Assembly (NCBI RefSeq): GCF_039595395.1
Contig: NZ_JBCNLP010000001.1
Coordinates: forward strand, 2,604,001 to 2,668,000
Reading direction: 5' to 3'
Length of the DNA stretch: 64,000 nt
Source: Novosphingobium sp.
Lineage (GTDB): Bacteria > Pseudomonadota > Alphaproteobacteria > Sphingomonadales > Sphingomonadaceae
Positions 43,070 through 53,044 of the stretch are shown piece by piece (position 1 is the stretch's first letter; every line of letters begins with the position of its first letter). A program made the translations under genes and the position numbers. The notes under the pieces are model-generated. The model ran no database searches, had not been told where the DNA came from, and saw nothing but the letters and a program-made list of their open reading frames with translations.

Positions 43070-44233
43070 ATGACCAGCCACGCCATGATCTCCGGCCATC
43101 GTTCCGCCTTGCGCCCGCAATTGCTGCTGAGCGAACCGCAAAAACGCATCCTCTGGCATCTGCGCACCGCCGGGCCGACCTCCCGCGTGCAACTGGCCGA
43201 GGCCATGGGCATGAATGGCGCCACGATGACCCGTGTCACCCAGCAAGTGGCAACGCTGGGCCTGGTGGAAGAGCTGGCGGGCAACGCGAACGCGGGGCGC
43301 GGGCGACCGATGATCCCGCTGGCCATTTGCGGCCAGGGCGGCTGGTCGGCGGGGGCGACGCTGCATCCCGGTTGGCTGGAAATCGTCATCGTGGATTTCG
43401 CGGGGACGCCGTTGCTGCGCGACTCCATCCCTTTCACCGAAACCGACCCGAAGCTGTTCGCGCGCATGCTCGACACGCGACTGCGCGCTCTGGTGGCGCA
43501 GCATGGTTTTATGCGCGGCAAGTTTCTCGGCCTCGGCGTGGCGGTGGCGGGCTATGCGCTCAATGACGATCGCAATCGCCGCAAGATGGTCGACTGGCTG
43601 GCGCCGTGGAACGATGTGCCGCTCGACGAAATTCTGGGCGATGCGCTGGGCATGCCGGTGTGGGTGGAGAATGACGGCACGGCAGCCGCGCTGGCCGAAT
43701 ATTACCAGCCGCGCATTCTGGGCGCCTATCGCTCGGTGCTGGTGTTCTTTCTGGGCCATGGCGTGGGCGCCGGGCTGATCGCCGAGCGCGACCTGTTCCC
43801 CGGTGAGCATCGCAATGCGGGCGAGGTCGGGCGGCTGTTCCCCGGCCATGGCCCCCGCCCCTCGGGCATCGACCTGATGCGCACCCTGCGCGAGGCGGGG
43901 GTAGACATCTCCTCCCTGTCCGACATCGATCATCTGCTGGAAAGCCATGCCGATGTGATCGAGGCCTGGGCCGATCGCGTCGCCGCGCAGCTCGAACAGG
44001 CGGTGCTGAGCGGCATTGTCTGGCTCGATCCGGGGGCGGTGGTGATCTCGGGCGCCCTGCCCCAGCCGATCCTGCAGGGGCTGGCCGCAAGGCTCGAGGC
44101 GATCAACGCCACGCGCGACAGCAGCTATCTGGCCGCCACACCACAGATCCATGCCTCCACCATCGGCAGCGCGGCTGTGGTGATCGGCGCGGCGCTGGCC
44201 CCCATCCATGCCATCACCGCGATCCGCGTGTGA
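43070..44233 (+). CDS. ROK-family transcriptional repressor (NagC/Mlc-like)
   Basis: 387 residues. The N-terminal winged HTH (QKRILWHLRTAGPTSRVQLA, MNGATMTRVTQQVATLGLVE) is followed by a ROK sugar-kinase-like domain: GLGVAVAGY, PVWVENDGTAAALAEYY and VFFLGHGVGAGLIAERDL. The Zn-binding cysteine motif common in ROK repressors (CxCGxxGCxE) is absent after GEVGRLFPGHG. ROK repressors sense sugars or sugar phosphates. It lies upstream of a TonB receptor, with an AT-rich perfect palindrome between them, so it probably controls glycan uptake. Confidence 0.9.
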   Translation: MTSHAMISGHRSALRPQLLLSEPQKRILWHLRTAGPTSRVQLAEAMGMNGATMTRVTQQVATLGLVEELAGNANAGRGRPMIPLAICGQGGWSAGATLHPGWLEIVIVDFAGTPLLRDSIPFTETDPKLFARMLDTRLRALVAQHGFMRGKFLGLGVAVAGYALNDDRNRRKMVDWLAPWNDVPLDEILGDALGMPVWVENDGTAAALAEYYQPRILGAYRSVLVFFLGHGVGAGLIAERDLFPGEHRNAGEVGRLFPGHGPRPSGIDLMRTLREAGVDISSLSDIDHLLESHADVIEAWADRVAAQLEQAVLSGIVWLDPGAVVISGALPQPILQGLAARLEAINATRDSSYLAATPQIHASTIGSAAVVIGAALAPIHAITAIRV

Positions 44234-44264
44234 TGAGTGCGTGCTATCGATTGCAGAAAGGCAA

Positions 44265-44288
44265 TTTAATTTCATGTAAGAAATTAAA
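44265..44288 (+). promoter_or_regulatory. palindromic operator candidate upstream of the TonB receptor
   Basis: TTTAATTTC (44265-44273) and GAAATTAAA (44280-44288) form a perfect 9-base inverted repeat with a 6-base spacer. It is AT-rich in an otherwise GC-rich genome, like known NagC/Mlc sites, and lies 55 bases before the receptor start. A related TAATTTCAT half-site occurs on the minus strand just before the ROK gene (about 43046-43056). Confidence 0.55.
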
Positions 44289-44342
44289 ACTGTCACGCAG
44301 CCCCAGCATAGGCGCCTCATCCATCGAGACGGGGGTTTTCCT

Positions 44343-46838
44343 ATGACCATTGCTTCACGCCTGCTGACAGGAGCCGCCGCGCTCGCGCTGAGCGCCGCTG
44401 CCACACAGGCCCTTGCCGAAGACGCCGCGCCCGCCGCAACGCAGGCCGAGGCCAACCAGCCCAGCGATATCGTCGTCACCGGCTCGGCGCGGGCCCAGCG
44501 CCGCTTCGGCGTCTCCTATGCGGTCAACGCCATGTCGCAGGAGCAGATCGCCAAGCTCGCCCCGCGCAGCATGGCCGAGCTGATCGGCGCCCTGCCCGGC
44601 ATCCAGGTCGAGGCCACCGGCGGCGAGGTGCAGAACATCACCCGCATCCGCGGCATTCCCACCGACCGCGGCTATCTCTATTTCCAGCAGGACGGGCTGC
44701 CGCTGTTCCACGAACTCGACGGCTATTTCTTCAACGCGGGCGACGGCATGAACCGCCTCGACCTGATGACCGACCGCGTGGAAACCGTGCGCGGCGGCCC
44801 GGCGCCGATCTACGCCAGCACGGCGGCGGGCATCGCCAATGTCATCACCCGCACCGGCAGCGACCATACGCAGGGTCAGGCGCAACTCACTCTGGGCACC
44901 AGCGGACTCTATCGTCTGGACGCCTATCAGTCCGGACCGCTCGGCCATGACACCTATTATGCGGTCGGCGGCTTTCTGCGGTTGAACGAAGGCTATCGCG
45001 ATGCGGGCTATCCTTCGGACAAGGGCGGGCAGATCCGCGCCAACATCCTGCACAGGTTCAGCAATGGCTCGCTGAAGCTCTCGGGCGAATATGTCAACGA
45101 TCGCAACGCCTTCTACCTCTCGATCCCGACCGCCGATCCGCGCAACACCAGTGTCAGCCTGAACCCCTACATCAATTATTTCACCGGTACGCTGAACTCC
45201 TCCTCGCTGGAGTCGGTCAACATCCGCTACCGCGACGGCTCGGGCAACATCCAGACCCAGCATGGTGATCTGTCCAATGGCCGCCATATGGTGTTCGGCA
45301 ATGTCGCGCTGGATTACGAGGGCGATTTCGGGCCGTGGCATGTCTCGGCCAAGGGCGGCTACACCAAGGGCAAGAACCATTTCGACGCGCTCTATTCCAC
45401 CTCCAACCCGGTGGATGCGAACACCTTTGCCGCCGGCTATCTGAGCGCCGCGCGCACGGCGTTCGGCAGCAATGTCGCCTCGCTGGGCTATGCCATCGCG
45501 GGCACCAACGGGCAGAGCGTCTACAACCCCGCCGCCTCTTCGGGGCTGGTGCTGTCGGCGCAATATCGCTCCATTGAAGCGGACTTCTATTCCGGCCAGG
45601 GCGACCTGAGCGTCACGCGCAAGTTCGACACGCCCATCGGCAAGCATGATATCCGCGTCGGGCTGTATGGCTCACGCTATGGCAGCACGGCTTTCGCGGT
45701 CTATCAGAACTATCTGATGCCGGTGCAGTCCAACCCGCAGATGCTCGATCTGCTGGCCTATTCGGCCAATGGCACGGTGCTGGGTTCGGTGACGGACAAT
45801 GGCGCGATCAACGATGCCGTCTCGATGACGGGCGGCGCCTACAATGGCCGGGTTTTTGCAGCTTACGGCACCGACACATGGGACATCACCGACCATCTGC
45901 GCATCGATCTGGGCCTGCGCCGCGAATGGTATGAGTATGATGGCTGGTATCGCGTCACCACCTCGGCCAATCTGGGCAATGCCGCCACGCTGGCCGACGA
46001 TGCCACCCGCGCCTTCACCGGCCAGATCGTCAACCAGAAGCTGAAACCCAATGCCACCAACTGGACGGTGGGCGCCAATTACGACCTCAACGGCCATCTG
46101 GGCGCCTATACCCGTATGTCGCAGTTGCAGGTGCCGCCCGGCGCCTCGGTGACGATCAACAGCCCCATCGTCACCACCACCACCTCGGCCAAGCTTTATG
46201 AGGTCGGACTGAAGGCCTCCTTCGGCCGTTCCTATCTCTATCTGACGGGCTTCTACACCAAGTTCGACCCGCTCAGCGCCGCCTTCACCGCCTTCAACCC
46301 CACCACCGGGCGCAGCGACCAGCAGATCAACTTCGTGGGCAAGGCGCGCGACATCGGCGTGGAGGCCGATGGCCAGATCCATATCGCCGGGCCACTCTCC
46401 ATCGCCGGTTCGCTGACGGTGCAGGACCCGAAATATCTCAACTTCACCAGTTCGGTCGGGGCGGACGCCAGCGGCGGCAATGGCAAGCAGATGGTCCGCC
46501 AGCCCAAGGTCTATGGCAACATCCGCCCCACGGTGGATTTCATGGCGGGGGGCAACAAGATCAGCCTCTATGGCCGCTATGACTATGTCAGCCGCCGCTA
46601 TGTCGATTATTCGAACACCACGGCCCTGCCCGCCTATGGCTATTTCGGGGTGGGCGCGCTGGTCGAGCGCGACCGCTGGTCCTTCCAGGTGGTGGGCGAC
46701 AACATCACCAACGCCCATGGCCTGACCGAGGGCAACACCGCAGGCGACGTGCTGACCGGGCAAGGCTCCGCCACGGCGATCTTCGGGCGGCCGCTGTTCG
46801 GGCGTTCGTTCCGCTTCGTGCTGTCGCGCAAGTGGTGA
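44343..46838 (+). CDS. TonB-dependent receptor
   Basis: 831 residues. Signal peptide (RLLTGAAALALSAAATQALA), TonB-box-like SDIVVTGSARAQRR, plug domain (MAELIGALPGIQVEATGG, RIRGIPTDRGYLYFQQDGLP) and a 22-strand barrel ending in FRFVLSRKW with the terminal aromatic residue. With the ROK regulator and the following phosphodiesterase it forms a likely uptake unit. The substrate, probably an oligosaccharide or glycerophosphodiester, is not determined. Confidence 0.92.
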   Translation: MTIASRLLTGAAALALSAAATQALAEDAAPAATQAEANQPSDIVVTGSARAQRRFGVSYAVNAMSQEQIAKLAPRSMAELIGALPGIQVEATGGEVQNITRIRGIPTDRGYLYFQQDGLPLFHELDGYFFNAGDGMNRLDLMTDRVETVRGGPAPIYASTAAGIANVITRTGSDHTQGQAQLTLGTSGLYRLDAYQSGPLGHDTYYAVGGFLRLNEGYRDAGYPSDKGGQIRANILHRFSNGSLKLSGEYVNDRNAFYLSIPTADPRNTSVSLNPYINYFTGTLNSSSLESVNIRYRDGSGNIQTQHGDLSNGRHMVFGNVALDYEGDFGPWHVSAKGGYTKGKNHFDALYSTSNPVDANTFAAGYLSAARTAFGSNVASLGYAIAGTNGQSVYNPAASSGLVLSAQYRSIEADFYSGQGDLSVTRKFDTPIGKHDIRVGLYGSRYGSTAFAVYQNYLMPVQSNPQMLDLLAYSANGTVLGSVTDNGAINDAVSMTGGAYNGRVFAAYGTDTWDITDHLRIDLGLRREWYEYDGWYRVTTSANLGNAATLADDATRAFTGQIVNQKLKPNATNWTVGANYDLNGHLGAYTRMSQLQVPPGASVTINSPIVTTTTSAKLYEVGLKASFGRSYLYLTGFYTKFDPLSAAFTAFNPTTGRSDQQINFVGKARDIGVEADGQIHIAGPLSIAGSLTVQDPKYLNFTSSVGADASGGNGKQMVRQPKVYGNIRPTVDFMAGGNKISLYGRYDYVSRRYVDYSNTTALPAYGYFGVGALVERDRWSFQVVGDNITNAHGLTEGNTAGDVLTGQGSATAIFGRPLFGRSFRFVLSRKW

Positions 46839-46899
46839 TCTGATTGGCAGGGGCGGCTTGGGCTGCCCCGCTTCCTCCTTCTGACGAAAGCTGATCCTT

Positions 46900-47847
46900 A
46901 TGACCAAGGCGTTTCTCGCCATGGCCGCGCTGGCCTGCGCGGCAGCGGCCCCTTTGCATGCCACCGACACGCAGGACACCATGCGCCGCATCCGTGATCC
47001 CCAAGGGGGCCTGATCGTGATCGCCCATCGCGGCTGCCATGAACCGGCTCCCTGGCACGGCTGGGGCAGCGCGCCGGAGAACTCGGCACTGGCGCTGCAG
47101 CGCTGCGCCGAGATGGGCGTCGATGTGATGGAAACCGATGTCCACAAGACCCGCGACGGCTTTCTGGTCATCATGCATGACGACACCGTCGACCGCATGA
47201 CCGAGGGCAAGGGCGCGATCGAAAAGCTGACGCTGGCGCAGATCAAGGCCCTCCATCTGCGCGACAATGAAGGCGGGACCGATGCGGCGCTGACCGACCA
47301 GACCATGCTCACGCTCGACGAGATGCTGGCCATGGCCAAGGGGCGGATCGTGCTCAACCTCGATGTGAAGGCGATGATCTATCCCGAGGTCGTCGATGCG
47401 GTGATGCGCGCCGGGGCGCAGGATCGGGTGATCGTGAAGACCTTCGGCGGGCTGGGCAGCGCGCCGCTGGCCGCCATCGCCCCCTTCGACAAGGTGCCCT
47501 TCGCGGTGATCCCGATGAGCGCCGATGAGCGCGGGCTCGACATTCCCGAGGTGATGCGTCGCCAGATGGCGGGCCCGCGCAAGCCCGTCGCCTTTGAACT
47601 GCCGCTGCTGCAACTTTCCGCCCTGCCCGCGATTGGCGAGCAGGCGCAGAAGCTGACGGTGCGGCTTTGGGTCAACACGCTGTTCAAGGGCTTTGTCATC
47701 GGCGGCGGCAGTGATGTGGACGCGCTGCGCAAGCCCGATGCGGTCTGGGGCGATCTCTATCGCCGGGGCGTCACCATGATCCAGACCGACGATCCCGAAG
47801 CCATGCTGCGCTTTCGCGAGGCCGCGCATCTGGGCCTCAAACGCTGA
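46900..47847 (+). CDS. exported glycerophosphodiester phosphodiesterase
   Basis: 315 residues with signal peptide (FLAMAALACAAAAPLHA). The GDPD catalytic motifs are IAHRGC, APENS, METDVHKTRDG (Glu and Asp metal ligands) and the HDDTVDRMTEGKG loop; the barrel ends with VTMIQTDDPEAML. It hydrolyses glycerophosphodiesters to glycerol-3-phosphate and an alcohol, in the periplasm. It follows the TonB receptor by about 60 bases and is likely in its operon, which suggests the receptor may import such esters or phosphate-substituted glycans. Confidence 0.92.
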   Translation: MTKAFLAMAALACAAAAPLHATDTQDTMRRIRDPQGGLIVIAHRGCHEPAPWHGWGSAPENSALALQRCAEMGVDVMETDVHKTRDGFLVIMHDDTVDRMTEGKGAIEKLTLAQIKALHLRDNEGGTDAALTDQTMLTLDEMLAMAKGRIVLNLDVKAMIYPEVVDAVMRAGAQDRVIVKTFGGLGSAPLAAIAPFDKVPFAVIPMSADERGLDIPEVMRRQMAGPRKPVAFELPLLQLSALPAIGEQAQKLTVRLWVNTLFKGFVIGGGSDVDALRKPDAVWGDLYRRGVTMIQTDDPEAMLRFREAAHLGLKR

Positions 47848-47858
47848 AGGCAAAAAGA

Positions 47859-47886
47859 GGCCGGGGGCGGCGTGACACCCCCGGCC
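47859..47886. terminator. bidirectional terminator between convergent genes
   Basis: GGCCGGGGG (47859-47867) pairs with CCCCCGGCC (47878-47886) over a 10-base loop, preceded by CAAAAAGA. It separates the phosphodiesterase and the convergent TonB receptor. Confidence 0.65.
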
Positions 47887-47913
47887 AGTGAGGAGACGGT
47901 AAAGACCCCGCCT

Positions 47914-50562
47914 TCAGAAGCGCGCGCGAACGCCAAATTCGAAGGTGCGATCGAAAGCATTGACCGATTTGGGCAGCAGGGGCGTGCCGTAATAGTCGCT
48001 CTGCGTGTTGCGGGTCAGATTGGTGGCGTCGAACGTAAGAGCGATCTTCCTGGTGAGGTCATAGCTGAACGAGGCATCGAGCTGCCCGATCGGCTTGGAC
48101 ACCAGCGGTCGGTTCGCCGCATCGCCCGAGGTCGTCTCGACATATTTGCTGCGCCAGTTGTAGGCGAGCCGCATCGAAACCGGGCCCTTTTCATAGATGC
48201 CGATCAGATTGTAGCTGTTCTTGGAAAGACCTTCCAAAGGCACGCTCTGGCCGGGAATGGGGCTGGGCGCATTGCTGTCGACATAGGTGTAATTGGCCTG
48301 GAAACCCAGACCGTTGAAGGGCGACGGCAGAAAGTCGAAGAAGGTCTGATAGCCGACTTCCAGCCCCTTCACCGTGCCATTGTTGCCATTGACCGGGCGG
48401 GTCATCAGGAAGGACTGGCCGTTGATGGTCTCCTGCGTCGAGACATTCTGGATAAAACCGTCGACCTTCTTCAGGAAGGCCGCCGCATAGAGGATGTTGG
48501 TCTTCGAAATATACCATTCCAGCGAGGTGTCGAACTGGTCGGCCCGCAGCGGCTTGAGGTTGGGGTTGCCCGCCGTGCCCGTCAGGAAAGCATAGGCCAG
48601 GCTCTGCGCCGGGGTGAGCTGGCTGAAGCCGGGGCGCGTCACCACCTTGGAAATGCCGCCGCGCAGATAGAGCTTGTCGGTCAGCTTGGCGCGGATGTTG
48701 GCGCTGGGCAGCCAGTTGCCGTAATCGCTGTTGGCGTTGATCGGCGCATAGCCGCCGCCCGCCTGGTTCTGGAAGCCGGTGACGCTTTCCTTCGTCTTCA
48801 CATAGCGCAGGCCCGCATTGCCGTCGAACTGGATGCCCCCCAGCATGAAGCTGTAATTGGCCATCAGATAGGCGGCATAGGTCGTTTCGGAAATATCATA
48901 GAGCTGTGAGGGATCGTCGGCCGGCGTGCCCGGACCAAAGCCGAAGAGCTGGCGCCCAAAGGCGATATCGCGCACCAGATTGATGTTGGGCAGCGCGAAT
49001 TGCTGCAGGCTGAGGCCATAGTCGCCCCGGAACACCTGATTGGGCGTGATCGTCAGCAGGCCCTTCACATTGCCCGGCAGCGGCAGATCGGTGCGGTCGC
49101 TGAGCGAATAGTCGTTGGTAAAGCCGCTATGATGCGAGGTGCGCCGCGCAAAGCGGACACCGGCCTGAAGGCTTTTCAGGAAGCCGCCCAGCTCATAGGT
49201 GGCATCGAGGCGCCCGCTGACCTCCTCGCCGATGTTGCGGTGATATTCGTCCTGGAAATTGTCGAAGCGATAGGCGCTGAAATCATTGGGATTGAAGCCG
49301 GAGACCTGCGGGTTCGGGATGAAACTGCGCAGATCCAACGTGTAGGAGGGCGCATTGGCATAGATGCCAATCTGGCGGAAATCATCCCAGCCGGTGCTGC
49401 GGGTGTAGGTACCCTCACCGGTGATCTTCAGACGGCCTTGCTCCCATTTGCCGCCCAGCGCGAGCTGATAGGTGGTGTAGGCGCTGTCCTGCGCATAGGT
49501 CGCGGGGGCGAATTTGGCGTTGGCATAGGAACCATACTGGAAATAATTGGTCCCCGGCGCAAAGGTGAAGGGCGGCACCGCTGTCGCCGGAGAAGCCCGG
49601 AAGCCGCTGGTGCCGGTGCGGACGTAAGCCGTCAGGTCGTCCTCGCGGTTGTCAACACGCTCGAAGGCGCCGTCGAGATAGAACTCCAGATTGCTGGCCG
49701 GGCGCCACTGGGCCGAGGCATTCACGCCCCAGCGCTTGCGGCTGCCATTGGTGTAGCGCGTGCCCGCATCGGTGACGGCGGTGATGGCATCGCCCGCGTC
49801 CTGAACACCATTGCCGTTGAGGTCGAGCAGATCCGTGCGGGTCTGATAGGCGCCGGTCGCATTGCGGTAGGAACCGTAATGGCGCGCCTGATAGGCCGCG
49901 CTGATCAGCAGGCCGACCTCGCCGACGCTGGTGTCATAACGGTTGCTCCACAGGGCCGAGACGCGCGGATCGACCTTCTTGGCGATGTCGCCATAGAAGC
50001 CCTTGGCGGTGATCGACTTTTCGCTGCCCTTGAAATCGAAGGGACGGCGCAGGCGGATATCGACCACACCGCCGATGCCGCCCTCGATCTGGTCGGCCGA
50101 AGAGGTCTTGTAGACATCGACCCCGGCCAGCAGCGCGGCGGGAATATCGCCCAGCGCTACGGTGCGGCCCGAGGTGGTGAAGAAATTGCGCCCGTTCACA
50201 AGCTGCTGCACCTGCGACAGACCACGGATCGCGATGCCCGAGCCTTCGCCCTGGCTGCGGGTGATCTGCACGCCGGTCACGCGCTGGAGCGCCTCGGCCA
50301 CATTGTTGTCGGGCAGCTTGCCGATGTCCTCGGCCACGATCGAGTCGACGATCTGGGTGGAGTTGCGCTTGATGCCGATCGCGCTGGAGAGGCTGGCGCG
50401 CACGCCGCTGACCACAATCTCATGATCATCCGCGACAGGCGCCGCCTGCGGATTGGCGACGACATTGCCGGCGCTGGCCGGAGCCTGCTGCGCCCATGCC
50501 GTGGTTGCAGTCAGGCCGGAAAGCAATGTGCAGGACGCGAGCAACAGTGATCTGGTCATCAA
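47914..50562 (-). CDS. TonB-dependent receptor
   Basis: 882 residues. Signal peptide (SLLLASCTLLSGLTATTAWA), TonB box region (DDHEIVVSGVRASLSSAIG), plug with KLPDNNVAEALQRVTGVQIT and RGLSQVQQLVNGRNFF, and a long barrel ending with FDRTFEFGVRARF. This N-terminus (VSGVRASLSSAIGIKRNSTQ, IVDSIVAEDIGKLPDNNVAE) is typical of the carbohydrate-linked TonB receptors of sphingomonads and Caulobacter. It is divergent from the GH115 gene, and the two probably share control and substrate, xylan- or glucuronate-containing glycans. Confidence 0.93.
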   Translation of the reverse strand: MMTRSLLLASCTLLSGLTATTAWAQQAPASAGNVVANPQAAPVADDHEIVVSGVRASLSSAIGIKRNSTQIVDSIVAEDIGKLPDNNVAEALQRVTGVQITRSQGEGSGIAIRGLSQVQQLVNGRNFFTTSGRTVALGDIPAALLAGVDVYKTSSADQIEGGIGGVVDIRLRRPFDFKGSEKSITAKGFYGDIAKKVDPRVSALWSNRYDTSVGEVGLLISAAYQARHYGSYRNATGAYQTRTDLLDLNGNGVQDAGDAITAVTDAGTRYTNGSRKRWGVNASAQWRPASNLEFYLDGAFERVDNREDDLTAYVRTGTSGFRASPATAVPPFTFAPGTNYFQYGSYANAKFAPATYAQDSAYTTYQLALGGKWEQGRLKITGEGTYTRSTGWDDFRQIGIYANAPSYTLDLRSFIPNPQVSGFNPNDFSAYRFDNFQDEYHRNIGEEVSGRLDATYELGGFLKSLQAGVRFARRTSHHSGFTNDYSLSDRTDLPLPGNVKGLLTITPNQVFRGDYGLSLQQFALPNINLVRDIAFGRQLFGFGPGTPADDPSQLYDISETTYAAYLMANYSFMLGGIQFDGNAGLRYVKTKESVTGFQNQAGGGYAPINANSDYGNWLPSANIRAKLTDKLYLRGGISKVVTRPGFSQLTPAQSLAYAFLTGTAGNPNLKPLRADQFDTSLEWYISKTNILYAAAFLKKVDGFIQNVSTQETINGQSFLMTRPVNGNNGTVKGLEVGYQTFFDFLPSPFNGLGFQANYTYVDSNAPSPIPGQSVPLEGLSKNSYNLIGIYEKGPVSMRLAYNWRSKYVETTSGDAANRPLVSKPIGQLDASFSYDLTRKIALTFDATNLTRNTQSDYYGTPLLPKSVNAFDRTFEFGVRARF

Positions 50563-50891
50563 ATCCTCCCATAATTATCTGACCACAATATCCGCATTTG
50601 GTCATACCGCAACTATTTATCGGACAATTTTTTGAGAGAAGAGGCCTGACCTTCTGCGAAAGTCCGTGAGGGATTGTGGAGGGAGGTGCGCGACAGATCA
50701 GCATGATATCAATTTTTATGACTAAATTTCAATTTACTATATCATCGTCATCATCGGAGAGATGATGACATCCCTCACCGATCCACCACGATCGCAGCTC
50801 GCAAAAGTCACCATTTTGCAAATTGGACAGATCACCACGCGACCAATTCTTGAACATTCATCAGATCACAGATATGGAATGATCTGACAAA
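50563..50891. promoter_or_regulatory. AT-rich divergent control region of TonB receptor and GH115 genes
   Basis: 329 bases without a gene. Two inverted repeats stand out: TGACCA (50580-50585) with TGGTCA (50599-50604), and GTCATCATC (50748-50756) with GATGATGAC (50762-50770), the latter perfect over a 5-base spacer. TGGTC also occurs in the first codons of the receptor. These are operator-like; the regulator is not encoded next to them. Confidence 0.45.
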
Positions 50892-53036
50892 ATGAGCATC
50901 CAACGCGGGAGAGCATGCGTGAAACTTTCGAAGCGACGGGTCATCCAGTCACTGGGCGCGGCAGGCGCCGCCGCGCTGGGCTCCCCTGCCCTGAGTGCGA
51001 CTCGCGACACCGCCACCCCGCGCGTGACCATCTCGATTCGCTCGCCCTTCCCGCCTGTGCATCGGGCCGCTCAGGATCTGGCCGGGGATCTCAAGGCCGT
51101 GCTGGGCGCCTCGGTCGATCTCGTGCAGGATCAGGATCAGGCGCATGACGGGCTGCACATCGCCATCGCCACCAGCAACCAGGGCGCGCGTGAAAGCTTT
51201 TCGCTCAGCCGTCATGGCCATCGCGTCGATCTGGTCGGGGCGGATATGCGCGGCACGATCTACGCGATCTATCAGTTCGCTCAGGACCACCTCGGCGTCG
51301 ACCCCATGGCCTTCTGGACTGACCACAGCCCCAAACCTCTGGCCGAAATCGCCATGAAGGACGGCGCCCGCATCGCCTTTCCGGGCCCGGTGATCGACTA
51401 TCGCGGCTTCTTTGTGAACGATGAGGATCAACTCACCGGCTGGGCCCCCGCAAAGCCCGAGGACCACACCAACATCGATCCGGCGGTGATGGACAAGGTC
51501 TATGAGACGATCCTGCGGCTCAAGGGCAATATGGTGGTGCCCAGCACCTGGCCCTTCCCCGACGATCCGCAGATCAAGGCGGCCAGCGCGCGCGGGTTGA
51601 TCGTCAACCAGCATCACGCCACGCCCGTCGGCATGAACGCTGCCCGCTGGCCCGAGCATGTTCCCTATAACTACACCGAGCACCCCGACATCCTGCGCAA
51701 CGCCTGGAAGAACGCCATCGCGCTTTACGACAAGGATCAGGAGGTGCTGTGGACGGTGGGCATGCGCGGCCTGTCGGATGTGTCCTATGCCTCGATGGAC
51801 CCCAGCGTGGTGGGCAACAAGCCGCGCATGGGGCAACTGGCCGGGCAGGCCATGCGCGAGCAGATGGCGTTGGTGCGCGCCCGCTTCCCCAACGCCCGCT
51901 TCGTCACCAACCTATGGTCCGAAGGCGCCGAACTGATGCGCGAGGGCCACCTCAAGATCCCCGAGGAGGTTATCATCGCCTGGCCCGACGAAGGCTGGGG
52001 CAAGATCCGCGACGACGGGCAGGTGAGCAAGGATCAGGGCTTCTACTTCCACGTCGCCATGCTGAACGGAAAAGCCAACCAGCTTTCCGAAATGGTGCCG
52101 GTCGAGCGCATTCATGAGGAATTCGGCCGCTTTATCCGCGCCGGAGCGACACGCTTCGCGCTGGTCAATGTCAGCGATCTGCGCGCCGTGGCCATGACCG
52201 CGAAAGCCACGCTCGACACCGCATGGAACGGCGTGCCCGCCAGGGCCTCCGCTCGCGCCTATTATGCAGGCTGGGCAAAGGGCCAGTATGGCGCCGGGGC
52301 CGCCGAGAGCCTCGCCACCTTCTACCCGGCCTATTTCACCAGCCTGCCGCGCCTGCCCACGGGCGAAGGCACCGGCGGCGGCATGGAATATGGCGATCAG
52401 CGCTATCAGGAGCTGTCGCGCAGCCTGATGCTGCGCACCATGATCGATCCGCCCTATTACCGCACCATCGCGCAGTCGCCGCAATGGTGGCCGCCGCGCA
52501 TAGTCGACTATGGCAAGAGCGCGGCGGATGCCAAACTCTGGGTCGATCAGGTTTCCGCGCGGGAAATCGCCACCTGCACCGCCGCCCAGCCCCGCTTCGA
52601 TGCGCTGCTGAAACAGGCGCTGGCGATCCTGCCGCAAGTCGCGCCTGAGCGTCGCGACTATTACCAATATGCCGTGCTCACCATGCTGTCGGTCAACCGC
52701 AACGGCAATGCGATGCTGCTCGCCGTCAGCCAGGCGGTGAAGGCGGCGCGGGCGGGTGATCAGGCCGAAGCCCTGCGTCAAGCCGATGCCGCTTTGGCCC
52801 AGATCGCCGAGATCAAGCGCTACGAGACCTATGCCACCTATGGCAAATGGAAGAACTGGTGGCGCGGCGAGTGGCTGACCAACATCGGCTCCACCGCCGA
52901 CTGGCTGGCGACCTTCAAGGCATGGGTGATCGATCCGATCGGCACCACCCCCGTGCCGATCATGGAAACCGACTGGGAGGCCTATTACCGCATCCTCAAG
53001 TATCAGGGCACGCGCTCGGTCGACGTTCGCCCTTGA
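50892..53036 (+). CDS. exported GH115-family alpha-glucuronidase-like enzyme
   Basis: 714 residues from ATG 50892; GTG 50919 has a better ribosome site (GGGAGA) and puts a twin-arginine-like signal (KRRVIQSLGAAGAAALGSPA) at the very N-terminus. The family signature is VIDYRGFFVNDED, followed by RLKGNMVVPSTWPF, VNQHHATPVGMN, FPNARFVTNLWSEGAELM and IIAWPDEGWGKIRDDG. GH115 enzymes remove (4-O-methyl)-glucuronic acid from xylan and xylo-oligosaccharides. The divergent receptor would import or bind the glycan. The protein is shorter than many GH115 enzymes (about 850-1000), lacking part of the C-terminal domain. Confidence 0.88.
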   Translation: MSIQRGRACVKLSKRRVIQSLGAAGAAALGSPALSATRDTATPRVTISIRSPFPPVHRAAQDLAGDLKAVLGASVDLVQDQDQAHDGLHIAIATSNQGARESFSLSRHGHRVDLVGADMRGTIYAIYQFAQDHLGVDPMAFWTDHSPKPLAEIAMKDGARIAFPGPVIDYRGFFVNDEDQLTGWAPAKPEDHTNIDPAVMDKVYETILRLKGNMVVPSTWPFPDDPQIKAASARGLIVNQHHATPVGMNAARWPEHVPYNYTEHPDILRNAWKNAIALYDKDQEVLWTVGMRGLSDVSYASMDPSVVGNKPRMGQLAGQAMREQMALVRARFPNARFVTNLWSEGAELMREGHLKIPEEVIIAWPDEGWGKIRDDGQVSKDQGFYFHVAMLNGKANQLSEMVPVERIHEEFGRFIRAGATRFALVNVSDLRAVAMTAKATLDTAWNGVPARASARAYYAGWAKGQYGAGAAESLATFYPAYFTSLPRLPTGEGTGGGMEYGDQRYQELSRSLMLRTMIDPPYYRTIAQSPQWWPPRIVDYGKSAADAKLWVDQVSAREIATCTAAQPRFDALLKQALAILPQVAPERRDYYQYAVLTMLSVNRNGNAMLLAVSQAVKAARAGDQAEALRQADAALAQIAEIKRYETYATYGKWKNWWRGEWLTNIGSTADWLATFKAWVIDPIGTTPVPIMETDWEAYYRILKYQGTRSVDVRP

Positions 53037-53044
53037 GCGGGCCC

